64,000 nt of DNA, taken from assembly GCA_037178625.1 (NCBI GenBank), contig CM074136.1:868001-932000 (forward strand), given 5' to 3'. Position 1 is the stretch's first letter, and every line of letters begins with the position of its first letter. The stretch is from Skeletonema tropicum. Taxonomy: Eukaryota > Bacillariophyta > Thalassiosirophyceae > Thalassiosirales > Thalassiosiraceae. This document shows positions 39,708 through 50,000 of this stretch, in pieces. A model generated the notes under the pieces. That model saw only the letters and a list, made by a program, of their open reading frames with translations. It did no database searches and was not told the origin of the DNA. The position numbers were made by a program, and so were the translations under genes.

Positions 39708-42700
39708 ATGGCTGACGAACTCTACATCAAACGTGGAGTACCTTTGCATCATCGTACTAACCTTTCCGAAGGCCAGTACGCTTCTACAGAGGACTTCGTT
39801 AGTTTGGATGCGAAGCCTGCAAAAAACTCTTCACCCGGAGAGGTATTGGCAGTCTACAAATCCAATGACCATGGCGAAAATCCCCACGATCATCATATGC
39901 CGGAAGCTACTACCCTAGTCCGTCGACAACGATTATCCATCGAAGAAACGTCCCCAGAGGAAAGCCGTCAGAAGCGAAGGCGCACAGAGCCTGCACGTGA
40001 AGTCACCTGCTGCTCATGCTCCATCGATTCTACCTGCAAATCCAATTTGTGCACATGTGCCATCAAGAAGCAACTATGCACTTGTTGCGATCCTGGAACC
40101 AAGAAGCGATGCCAAAACTCGACTAGTCTGAAGGATCGGGTCCAATATACCCCAAATGGACCAGTAACTCTCCCGCACCCCCATGGTGGCAAGCTGTTGA
40201 AGAAAAAGGCTGAAGAGGAATCTAAGGCAAAAGCAAAAGCCATTAAGGAGGACAATAGGCCACATGATGATATCCGGAATCACTTCACCCCACGCCATGA
40301 CTCAGATGCTGTTGACACTGCTGCGGTTGACCCATCTGAAGAAACGCAAAACACTGAAGTTGAAACCGATTCAAATGACCAGTCCGCTCTAGCTGGCCAT
40401 GACGATTCACGAGAGGAGATATCTGAAGCAGACGACTCATCATACAGTGACCACTCGGCCACTGATGATGCCTCAGATGCAGAAGAAGAGCACAATTTGA
40501 AGAGGGGACCTGATTTGACAAACTGTGGCACAATCGATAGTACCGAGGCAGCCGGTTTGATCGTGGACAATATTGCCCACGGTGTCCGTGGACCGCTACC
40601 ACCGGAGCTTTTCTACGGCTCAGAGCAGGACCCCAGCCATGGATCTTGTTGCATCAACCAGTTTTCACTTCTCCAGAGGAGGGGGAAACCGGGTGAACTT
40701 GATTTCAGATTGAGGTTGAGAAATGGAGATCAGACGTGGCCGGAGACGGATGAGGAGGATGATAATGACGGAACAGCTGCCTCCCCTGAGGAGACAGCAG
40801 GAGTGGAAGAGGAGGATGAGGATGAGGATGAGAATGAGGAGACGACAGGGAAGGATTCAAGCTCAGAGGAAAGTGGAGAAGGCGGGAAGGATGATGGTAC
40901 AGGAGGGATAGAGGGTATTATGTCGAGGAAAGAGCTTACGGAGGATGCGATCACGGCGATCGGCGGTCAAATTGCAAAGAAGGATGATAAACTTCAACCC
41001 CTTTCATGGTCAGACCGCAAACTTATTAGTGTGTATGGTGATACAATCCATCAGAATGATGGCACTCATCTACACGGCCAACTATCTGCAGTGGATGACA
41101 GATACTACCAGAAACTCTATTCCAGGGTGGTGAAAAGTATTGCTCCGTTTTATGAGGTCTACCGCAACAAAGTTGGCGCTCGGTTTCTCAATATTCTTAC
41201 AACCGAATTCAAAAATGTCCGAGAGGGCAAAATGAATGCAGAAAGAGCTCTCATGTTCCCTGCTTGTATCCTCACACGCAAGAGGGGATGCTCCAAGAGC
41301 GCAGACATCAAAAAGTTGATCACAACTCGTCTTGACCTCTGGGAGAAAGGAGATATTCTGTCGCTGGTTATAGCAGTGGAAGTTGAAGGACAATCGGGAC
41401 GATTGGGGGGTCGTCCCATGGGAGACAATGGGATAGGCGAGTCGCAGGCTCGTCGATTTGCATCTACACTTCAAAATGGTCACATTCGGAAGGCAGTTCG
41501 GGAGGTGACGGACCGAGGTCAAGGTGGTCTGTACAAGCCAACTGACCTTGACTCCAAGACGGGGGAGCCAGTCATTGATGTCCTGAGGTCAAAGTTCCCC
41601 TCCCCTGTGACTCCAGCTGAAGGGGACCCCCTCGTTTTCCAGAAACCCCTGGACTTCGAGGAAGAGGATGTAGTTGCTTTTGTTTATGTCGATTCGGATC
41701 ACATTGAGAGTCGCTCTAGCAAACTTCATGGGGCTGCAGGCCCTTCTGGAGTGGATGGTATAATGCTAAAAGCGTGGCTCACCCGACACGGAGCAGCTTC
41801 TGATGCTCTACGAGTTGAAATGGCGGAGTGGGCTACATGGCTTGGATGCGCACAACCGGATTATGCCAAAATCCGAGCCCTCAACCACGTGCGTCTGCTT
41901 GCAGTGGATAAGGAGCCCGGAGTCCGCCCTTTGGGCTGTGGTGAAATCTGGATGCGGCTGATCTCTGGAACAATCCTTGATCTGTGCAAAGAGCGAGCGC
42001 GGGACGCCTGCAACAACGTCCAACTCTGTGCTGGACTTCAGGCGGGCATTGAAGGTGCAACTCATGCCATTCTGGAAGTATTTCCAGAATTGGGTGGGTG
42101 GCTGAACATGCGAAGAGCGGCGAATAAGCCGGAGACGGAGATCAGAGATGGAGACGACGGAGGTGATGGAGATGGGTCAGATGATAGTGAGATGGAGAGT
42201 TCAAGTCAGAATGAAGAGCCACCGGCGGATGCCTCAACTGAGGAGGCGAGCTCTGACCCAACACCCCCACCCTTCCCTGAATATCCCATCCAACCTGACA
42301 CGGAAAACTCGCACTACATCCCAGAGAGTGGCTATGGCCTCCTCCTAGTGGATGCTCGCAATGCTTTCAATGAACTCAATCGATACAACATGTTGTGGGA
42401 GGTATACCATCGATGCCCCCCACTCGCAACGATGGCTTTCAACCGCTATCGACACCATAGCCTTTGCTTTATGCGGAATGAAATGGGAGAAGACCCTACT
42501 GTCATTGCGTGCAAGGAGGGCATCACGCAGGGGTGCTGCCTGTCTATGGTGTGCTATGGCATCGCCCTGATGCCACTAGCGGAATGGTTAAGGGAAAAAG
42601 TCCCTGGAGCTCTCCAACCTTGGTACGCTGATGATCTCGGCGGTGTCGGTACTGCACTCGATAACGCTACTATGCTTCAGCTTCTCAAAGAAAGGGGGCC

Positions 42701-44228
42701 CTATGTTGGATACTATCCCGAACCAGATAAATCCCACTACATTTGTATGCCGCAAGATGAGGATGCTGCACGAGCAGCCTTTGAAGCGGCTGGCATCTCG
42801 GAACTGAATTATGGACGCCACCACCGATACCTTGGTGGAGTGTATGGTGATGCAGCTGAGAAGGAGGAGTGGGTCAAGAAGAAAGTGGAACAGTGGGTAT
42901 ATTGCGTGGAAGTCCTTGGCAAATGTGCCTACACACAACCCCAGGCAGCCTATGCAGGTTTTGTACTGTCTCTTCAGAATGAATGGACATACTTATCGCG
43001 CATTGTGCCAAACGTGGGGCCCCTTCTTGCTCCGATTGAGGTTGCCATTAGAGAGAAATTTATCCCACCTCTCTTTGGCATCTCCCCTTCGGAATTATCT
43101 GGAGAGTTGCGACACCTGCTTTCCCTTAGTGTGAAACATGCAGGCTTAGCAATCCGGTTCCCTGTGGAACAATCTGAGGATTGCTTCAAAACGTCGCGAC
43201 AAGCGGTGGAACACCTGGTTGAAACGCTGGTCAATCGTCGGGAACTGTGCCCGAAAACCCACCAGTACTCAGCTATGATGGCTAAAATTGGATCGCAGGA
43301 AGCGAAGAAGCTTGATGCTGAGTACCATCTCACCCAGTGGGGGAGAGAGAAACCAGGTGATAAGAGGAGGTTGGAACGGATCTGTGAGACTGGATGTTGG
43401 CTGACGGCTGTCCCAAACCGCCTCAATGGCACGATCCTATCGGCTGAAGAGTTTCGAGACAACGTACGTCTCCGGTACAACCTGAAGCCGATGGATTTGT
43501 CAGACCTATGCGATGGATGTGGTGCAAAAATGACGGTGGAACATGCTCTCCAATGCAAGGTGGGCGGTCTCGTCCATTGCCGCCACAATGATGTTACGAG
43601 AGAATTTGGCTCCTTGTGCAAGCAAGCCTTTACTCCCGGTGACGTTGAGTACGAACCCTTTATCTACACTAGTACTCAACGCACTGCTGCAGAGGCAGAG
43701 GCTGCTGCCGCAGCAGAGGCTGAAAATACCACGCAACAACACAACGCAACTGATGGGTCGACCCCAGTGACAACAACGGAAGAGCGTGGAGATGTGATGG
43801 TCTCCCACTTCTGGAAGAGACAGCGTCGAACTGTCTTTGACACTCGCATCACCGACGCGGACTGCCGCTCCTACCGCAACAAGGCGCCTTCGGCTGTCTT
43901 GAGGCAACAAGAGAGGGAGAAAATCCGCAAGTACAAGGCAGCTTGTCTTGAACGACGTCGGGACTTCACCCCCCTCTGCTTCACGGCTGATGGAATGCCA
44001 GGTAGAGAGGCCTTGAATGCGATGCGTCAACTGGGTACACACTTAGCTGAAAAGTGGGAGCGTCAGCGTAGCCAGATGATATTCTATGTGCGGGTACGCA
44101 TGTCCCTTGCCCTAGTCCGGGCAAACTCCCTCCTGCTCAGAGGGAGTAGGGACAGGCACCACCGCATCCGGCCACTCATTGAGAATGGGCCGGGGATGTC
44201 CAACTGGCACACCTGGAGTGGGGAGTAA
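39708..44228 (+). CDS. LINE polyprotein: CXC-like Cys module, reverse transcriptase, zinc finger, putative endonuclease
   Basis: The ORF encodes 1506 residues from ATG 39708. Residues about 101-137 form a Cys-rich module (CCSCSIDSTCKSNLCTC...CTCC...RCQN) resembling a CXC domain. A long acidic region follows. The reverse transcriptase shows GAAGPSGVDG (about 676), RPLGCGEIWMRLI, motif A LLLVDARNAFNEL (about 879), motif B GITQGCCLS and motif C WYADDLGG (about 971). A zinc finger CDGCG...HALQC.....HCRH lies near 1265-1290. The C-terminus (about 1360-1430) has GDVMVSHFW, TVFDTRITD, QEREKIRKYKAAC and FTPLCFTADGMPG. This layout looks like a PD-(D/E)XK-type nuclease as in restriction-like LINE endonucleases, but I infer it from pattern only. 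No APE-type endonuclease is visible. Confidence 0.9.
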   Translation: MADELYIKRGVPLHHRTNLSEGQYASTEDFVSLDAKPAKNSSPGEVLAVYKSNDHGENPHDHHMPEATTLVRRQRLSIEETSPEESRQKRRRTEPAREVTCCSCSIDSTCKSNLCTCAIKKQLCTCCDPGTKKRCQNSTSLKDRVQYTPNGPVTLPHPHGGKLLKKKAEEESKAKAKAIKEDNRPHDDIRNHFTPRHDSDAVDTAAVDPSEETQNTEVETDSNDQSALAGHDDSREEISEADDSSYSDHSATDDASDAEEEHNLKRGPDLTNCGTIDSTEAAGLIVDNIAHGVRGPLPPELFYGSEQDPSHGSCCINQFSLLQRRGKPGELDFRLRLRNGDQTWPETDEEDDNDGTAASPEETAGVEEEDEDEDENEETTGKDSSSEESGEGGKDDGTGGIEGIMSRKELTEDAITAIGGQIAKKDDKLQPLSWSDRKLISVYGDTIHQNDGTHLHGQLSAVDDRYYQKLYSRVVKSIAPFYEVYRNKVGARFLNILTTEFKNVREGKMNAERALMFPACILTRKRGCSKSADIKKLITTRLDLWEKGDILSLVIAVEVEGQSGRLGGRPMGDNGIGESQARRFASTLQNGHIRKAVREVTDRGQGGLYKPTDLDSKTGEPVIDVLRSKFPSPVTPAEGDPLVFQKPLDFEEEDVVAFVYVDSDHIESRSSKLHGAAGPSGVDGIMLKAWLTRHGAASDALRVEMAEWATWLGCAQPDYAKIRALNHVRLLAVDKEPGVRPLGCGEIWMRLISGTILDLCKERARDACNNVQLCAGLQAGIEGATHAILEVFPELGGWLNMRRAANKPETEIRDGDDGGDGDGSDDSEMESSSQNEEPPADASTEEASSDPTPPPFPEYPIQPDTENSHYIPESGYGLLLVDARNAFNELNRYNMLWEVYHRCPPLATMAFNRYRHHSLCFMRNEMGEDPTVIACKEGITQGCCLSMVCYGIALMPLAEWLREKVPGALQPWYADDLGGVGTALDNATMLQLLKERGPYVGYYPEPDKSHYICMPQDEDAARAAFEAAGISELNYGRHHRYLGGVYGDAAEKEEWVKKKVEQWVYCVEVLGKCAYTQPQAAYAGFVLSLQNEWTYLSRIVPNVGPLLAPIEVAIREKFIPPLFGISPSELSGELRHLLSLSVKHAGLAIRFPVEQSEDCFKTSRQAVEHLVETLVNRRELCPKTHQYSAMMAKIGSQEAKKLDAEYHLTQWGREKPGDKRRLERICETGCWLTAVPNRLNGTILSAEEFRDNVRLRYNLKPMDLSDLCDGCGAKMTVEHALQCKVGGLVHCRHNDVTREFGSLCKQAFTPGDVEYEPFIYTSTQRTAAEAEAAAAAEAENTTQQHNATDGSTPVTTTEERGDVMVSHFWKRQRRTVFDTRITDADCRSYRNKAPSAVLRQQEREKIRKYKAACLERRRDFTPLCFTADGMPGREALNAMRQLGTHLAEKWERQRSQMIFYVRVRMSLALVRANSLLLRGSRDRHHRIRPLIENGPGMSNWHTWSGE

Positions 44229-44488
44229 TCCCCTCTCCCCCACCCCTGCGGTGGCAGAGGTTGAGTGAGGACTCTCACTCTCACCTGTCGAGAGGCAGTT
44301 GAGAGTAGGAGGGAGGAGGAACATACCATCACCTAGCACAGGTGACAAGAGGAGTGCGGACTTGCCACTGAACTAGAGATACCTAGACTGCACTCCTCTT
44401 ATTACCTAAAATGGGCAAGTTCAGATCCAGCTTGCCCAGTAAACAGCTCCTGAATACCATCCTAAACTAATCACTTATTTATCTTAAT

Positions 44489-44515
<27 letters not shown>
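44229..44515 (+). other. LINE 3' UTR and poly(A) tail
   Basis: It contains no ORF. Two partly complementary stretches (AGGTTGAGTGAGGACTCTCA and CTCACCTGTCGAGAGGCAG) could form local structure for RT recognition. The tail of 27 A is uninterrupted. Confidence 0.7.
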
Positions 44516-44521
<6 letters not shown>

Positions 44522-45208
44522 ATCGACATGCTCCACTGACAAAATCTCATCTAATGCCTCGATCCCACGACGACTTTCTACAATGACACCCACCACACTA
44601 TTGTTGTTTGCGGTGCGAACGCAATCGGCCAATGTAGCATCTCCACCATTATTATTTCGTCCACCCAATCCCCATGCATTCCAACGTTCACCAGCCAACC
44701 CACGCTTCCCTATCGGTGGAAATTTGACAGCATCCACAATTTTATGTACATCATCAGCACATTCACACTGCGGAAAGATTATCCCCTGTGCTCCGGCAAC
44801 TAAAAACTTTTGAGAGTGTCCAATCACATCCTGATATCCATATCCAATACGCACCAATGTTGGCATACCCCTCCGCTCAGCAGCCAATATTAGATTGGCA
44901 ACTGTGGATGCGTTGGCGGTGCTGTGTTCGGCATCGGCCCACAGGAAGTCATAGCCTAATAAACCCAGTGTTTCGACGTGATCGGTATCATTGTGAAAGC
45001 CGGTTACTACACCCAGTGTTGGTTGGCCTGAGCGGAGTTTGTGACGTAATGATCCATCCGAGAGGGAGTGTTGTTCTGACTGTGAAATATTATTACATGA
45101 TGTGCTCCGATGATAACACTTTTTCGAGACAGCATTAGTGGCAGTGGCCAACCGACAATTACGTAGTAACAACCGCGAACAGGATGAAGATGAAGCGATA
45201 GCACGCAT
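44516..45208 (-). pseudogene. HpcH/HpaI-family aldolase, copy 2, 3' end replaced by LINE tail
   Basis: The reading frame is correct through the junction that is broken in copy 1 (DHVETLGLLGYDFLWADAEHS), from ATG 45208. At VEHVDFVF it runs into the LINE tail, encoding a run of Phe and then stopping at about 44471. The last 90 or so residues, including APTDLSSDMG, are missing, so it is unlikely to fold. The N-terminus matches copy 1 closely. Confidence 0.85.
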
Positions 45209-45620
45209 CCTGACGTGTATTCATAGCATGATCTTCTTGAATGATGCGGCGCATGTAAAAAGAGCAGAATTATACGATAGCCCCGCTATTGAATATGATC
45301 AATGTACGTCAATCGTAGAAATTAATATCTTCTGCCAAAATATTTCCCACAAAAGCTCCCGTGTCCAGATAGAGGAAGCGTGAGCGTGAGCGTGGAGCAG
45401 AAGTGTTTCAACATGAACAACATTATCACGCGGCTATGATTGTGATATCATTATCACTAATCTTTAGAATAGATTAAGGTCTCTTCGTAGAGAGAGAGTG
45501 TGTGTGAGAGAGATTTGCTACACAACAGCCATCGCTTCTTCTGGATGTGATTTAAATCTGACGTGAACCATATACATTATTCGTCGAGCTGCTGCTTTGA
45601 CATAATTATCACATATTATT

Positions 45621-46508
45621 ATGAGCGCAGTTGCAGAATTTGAAAGCAGCATGAAATGCTGTGCTTCATGTGGCGTCACAGAAAATGATGACATTAAATT
45701 GAAGAAATGCACTGCTTGCTACCAAGTTCGATATTGCAGCATCCAATGCCAGAGAGATCATAGGCCGAAACACAAACGGGGGTGCAAAATACGAGCGGCC
45801 GAATTACGTGATGAATTGTTATTCAAACAACCGGAGAGTACGTATCCTGGGGACTGTCCAATTTGCTTTTTACCTCTTCCGCTCGACCTATCGAAATCGA
45901 ACATAAAAGAATGCTGCAGCAAAGTCATATGCAATGGCTGTGATTATGCAAACGAAAAACGAGAGATCGAAGGGGGCCTTCAAAGAAAATGTCCTTTTTG
46001 TCGAAAAGCTCCACCCAAATCAGAGGAAGAAATTACTCAACGAACGCTGACAAGAATTGAGGCGAATGATCCAGTTGCTATGCTCGATCTAGCTCACCAG
46101 GAATACAAGGAGAACAACCATAACAGTGCAATTGATTGGATGAGGAAGGCTTCTGAATTGGGAGACCCGGTGGCACATATGAAATTGGCAGGTATGTATC
46201 ATCGTGGGCATGGTGTTGAGAAGGACAGCGGGAAGGAAATTTATCATCTCGAAAAAGCCGCTATTGGAGGTCATGCAGCAGCCAGATCCTGCCTTGGACT
46301 TAAAGAATGGATCGATATCAGAAATGCTGAGAGAGCAGTGAAACATTGGATCATCGCTGTCACACAAGGAGAAGACACTTCAATCAAAATGCTGATGGAT
46401 GCATTCAAGAGGGGATTTGTCAGCAAAGAGGAACTTGCAGCTGCACTCCGTGCACATCAGGCTGCTGTGGATGCAACCAAAAGCCCTCAGAGGGAGGCAG
46501 CCGTATAA
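45621..46508 (+). CDS. MYND zinc-finger, RING-like, Sel1-repeat protein, copy 2
   Basis: The protein has 295 residues, identical to the copy at 34947 except Lys for Arg in ELLF(K)Q. All zinc ligands and Sel1 repeats are kept. Among the genes in this duplicated block it is the only one intact in both copies. Its promoter side faces the truncated aldolase as in copy 1. Confidence 0.85.
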   Translation: MSAVAEFESSMKCCASCGVTENDDIKLKKCTACYQVRYCSIQCQRDHRPKHKRGCKIRAAELRDELLFKQPESTYPGDCPICFLPLPLDLSKSNIKECCSKVICNGCDYANEKREIEGGLQRKCPFCRKAPPKSEEEITQRTLTRIEANDPVAMLDLAHQEYKENNHNSAIDWMRKASELGDPVAHMKLAGMYHRGHGVEKDSGKEIYHLEKAAIGGHAAARSCLGLKEWIDIRNAERAVKHWIIAVTQGEDTSIKMLMDAFKRGFVSKEELAAALRAHQAAVDATKSPQREAAV

Positions 46509-47353
46509 TGTCCTCGAGACTAACAAGGAGCGAAATTTCGAAAGATACGATGAGGTAAAAAGTCTATGTATTTGTCTACGAAGAAAACGAGCGCGGGGGG
46601 GGGGGAGCAAACTTACATAATAGAAGATCAATTAAGCGCAGGTGATGGGGACTGAGCATGACGATACAACTAATGCGATAAAAGCCATACTAATAAACAT
46701 CGAAAGAAAAATAATAGTCTCCACATGAAGTAATATCTGTACAAGAAACAGTCCTCTATGCTTGTTGAAAGTCAGCCCGAGCTTCTTCGTCTCTCGCTTC
46801 CATCTCTCCTCTGCGAAGATAATTTCGACTTCGTAGAAAGAATCTGTCACCTACCTCCAATCGATGGATGGTGGAGTCACATTTGCATTATCGATAAAAT
46901 TGGACGGGTGATAATCCTGAATACAACATGCCATTTTCGTGTTACTGTTCTCATAATTCCCACCTGAGTGAATACTATCATTATTTGCCTAGGTAGAAAC
47001 ATATTGTTGCTTGAATTCCAAGTGGAAATATTCTTTTAAAGAGTCGTCCTCGGTGAGACGCATGGCAAAAGAGGCAAAGCATGTCAAGGAAGAAGTCAAT
47101 GCCTGCACGAATTTTGACGACTTGTAATAATGGTCAAAGGGTACGACGTCGAGGCATTCCACACCCTCCGTCCAGGTGTGAAAGATAGTTCGTTCCATGA
47201 GCATTGTTACATAATCACGGCTATGATAGTTGTAAATTGTCTTATTAGGTTAGATTAAGTTCTCTTCAGTAGTTCTCCATCTTGGATACCAGCAATGGCC
47301 AGCTTTTAAGTTGTAGCTATCCGCCTGTACAAGCACTTCTCAATTCAACTTCA
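46509..47353. other. Spacer, copy 2 of the possible small gene
   Basis: It carries the same two minus-strand frames as copy 1 (47204 to 46989 and 46850 to 46632), unchanged in sequence, and a shorter G run. Since the duplication is recent, conservation here is not evidence of function. Confidence 0.3.
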
Positions 47354-48586
47354 CTTACGCTTGTAAAAATGGATGATCACATATTTCATCCAATGTCAAT
47401 CGATTTTCCGGCTCCCATTGAAGCATTCTTTCAACAAATCTAAAGCTTCATAACTCAACCCCAATTCACGATCATTACCTTAACTCTCTGACAACCTCGA
47501 TGACTTCCACAGGGCCTCTCATAAACTCCTCTCTACCCCCCTTCAACATGTACAGCAATACCGTGCCCGTTGCCCAGATATCAATAGCATTGTCCATCAA
47601 ATGGTCGTGTATACTGAGGCTCAGGTGATAGATACTCAGGCGCTAAATGTGGGCGTTTTCCACAACTTCTTTGCCTCTGTATCAAATGCCGCCTGCCATT
47701 CGTATATGGAATGCGTAAACTCATTCCGAAATCAATCGCCAATGCAGTAGCATTCATGAGAATAAAATTTTCAGGAGATAGATCACGATGGCACAAGCGA
47801 GCACGTTGTAAAGTTCGTAACCCAGCAAGCATTTGTTTGAACCAATATTTGGCCTCGGCTTCTGTTAGGCCCCTTCCTGTGTCGAGTCTAACATCGACGA
47901 CGCGCTGGTAAATGTCCCCCTGGGAACAATAGGGCATGACAATAAAGGCAAAGGAGGTGTCACGTTCGTTGGATTCGTTGGATTCGTTGACCATAATTGT
48001 GTTGGCTGTCAGCACGTGCAATGATTCTCCCTCATTGTAGTCAGCAAGATCAAGCTCAGATGACAAATATTGCAGCGCTGCAATCTCCTTGACAAAATCT
48101 TCCTGCATGCGTCCCCTACTTGCCCGGATATGTTCCCGAGACATACATTTCAACGCTACTTCTTCGTCAGTTATCACCCAGTATGGATCTAAAGCTGTTT
48201 TGTTCAGTACAGTGGCCTTCCAAAGTCGATTGACGATGTGTCCGTGTGGGTTGTCAATGATATGTTGTCGTATCCAGTAGGCTGTGCGTATTCTTTCATC
48301 TTGAGGTCGGTAATCATCGTCGCTAGAAATATCGCTATCACTTAGTATCGTCTTCATCTATATCATGATTGTTATCGTTCCCGTCAAGCCATGAATCCAA
48401 ACTTATCCTTGTATCAAATAACTGTAGCACCTCGTATTCCCCATCATAGCGAAGCTGCGGATTGTCCGGCCGGGCTATCCTCACGTTGCGCATGATACAC
48501 ATTTGAACAGGGGAAAGTTCAAAAGGATCAGGAGGATGCGGTTCTAAGACCTGTAATAGCGGCGTGTGTGTGAAGATTTCGGACAT
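47354..48586 (-). pseudogene. Ser/Thr protein kinase, copy 2, broken
   Basis: HRD (CHRDLSPENF), AIDFGMS and EEVALKCMS are intact, but the gene is broken twice. Near 48345-48396 it has 52 bp that copy 1 lacks (a frame change after SWLDGNDNN). Near 47592 an extra T in AGCATTGTCC breaks the C-lobe after DIWATG-equivalent sequence. Further indels follow to the C-terminus. The start would be ATG 48586 (MSEIFTHTPL). Confidence 0.8.
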
Positions 48587-50000
48587 GGTGAGTAACCTAA
48601 AGAGATGTAAACACATCCATATGCAGCGCTACGAAAATGAAAATTATTCTGCGTATCCAAATGGTTGTTTCGCTGTATCATTGCTCTAGAATAATCCCCA
48701 CCCCCGCCTCTCCGATAAGATCTCTTTTTGTGACGATTCGTCAACCATGGCCATCCGTCTGCCGTAGAGATAATACTTAATAGAGAGCACAACACGAGGA
48801 TGCTCGTTTTTGGCACGATCCCCCCAGCCTCGCGCAAATGCTTCTCCCATGAGAAAAAAGAAACTTACCAAGTTGTCTCTTGGTGCTTCCATGTTTGTAT
48901 TGAATGCTTATTGATGAAAGAAATAACGTCCCTCTCACGTCGTCCTCATACGATCTCGTCTTCCTTACTCCTTCCACTCGTCCTCGCATGGAACTGGTGG
49001 TTAGTACATCTAAGCAAGTGCATAGTGCATGAACTTTTGACTTATCACACTTTCGCCATCAGACTTCGCTTCGACTTTTCACCTAATAGCGGTCATGCGA
49101 AGTCAAGTACCGTGAATCATCGGAAAGCAAGACATTTATACCAGAGTTCATCTCGTACGCCTCCAAGTTAAGTCGGTGTGGAGAAGAGAGATGAGAAAGC
49201 CAACGTGAAGACAGGAACAGCAGCTGGAAATTTGTACTTCGGTCTGTCCACAATATTTGTGGACAAGGCAAGATGCCGCGAGAGCGAGTGCAAGATTTGG
49301 CTGGAAGACAGGAATGAGCCAACAAGCTTACAACCTTTGTTTGTGAGCAACTTTTAGTTGCTGTCTGTGTTTGTAAGCAAATTCATCGGCTCGGGTCTCT
49401 GCTGCCTGCACAACTGACGAAGTTGATCATTCGATTAGAGCTGCAGCCCCGCAGAGATTTGGACATTTGCACTCATGCTTACTTTCAGTCTTATGAAGTG
49501 CAAGTTACTGGAGACTGGGCGAGGCCCTGGAACGGAACAGGTATCTCCAGTAGGTTCGGCAAATCCCTTCAAAGAATGTCCTGATCAGAGACGTAACTGA
49601 TCTTGATACTTCAAAAGATAGGTAATCGAGTTGGGCGATTCCCCCCCCAAGTTTATCAGAGTTATCGTTGGTTGCTGCGATGCTCTGCGGTTCATGACGC
49701 TGAGAGACAACTCTCAGTTTCGCGTTCTTTAGTTCACTAAGGTTATTGGATATTACTTACTTCTATCCTGTCCCGCTTCTACTTGACTTGATCAGAGATG
49801 GCCGACACACCCGATGCCGACACCAATAAAAGATATATTTGTGTCCCGTTACAGATTGCACGGTACTCGATGAAGAAAAAGCCCAGCTTTGCTTCGACGT
49901 CTGCTAGCTCTGTCTGCTTCTTCCACACCACGCTGATGTGTTGCCATTTTTTTGTGATCGGGCGCCTATGCCCTACTATGCCTATGAATACATACAGTGA
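48587..50000. other. Divergent spacer with 650-bp insertion
   Basis: Kinase leader and probable 5' UTR intron as in copy 1. The segment 49157-49812 has no counterpart in copy 1 and includes a plus-strand frame of about 66 codons (EKRDEKANVKTGTAAGNLYF) of unknown origin without an ATG. No terminal repeats are obvious, so this may be an insertion here or a deletion in copy 1. The short TIR element of copy 1 is absent. Confidence 0.5.

Larger units (their letters stand above)
39501..44515 (+). mobile_element. LINE retrotransposon, apparently full length, at duplication junction
   Basis: This is a 5,015-bp element with a 207-bp leader, one ORF (39708-44228), a 3' UTR and an A27 tail (44489-44515). 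The 5' end abuts the P-loop gene copy 1 and the tail abuts the truncated aldolase of copy 2. No target duplication is expected in this arrangement and none is seen. The intact frame suggests a recent and possibly active element. Confidence 0.9.
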
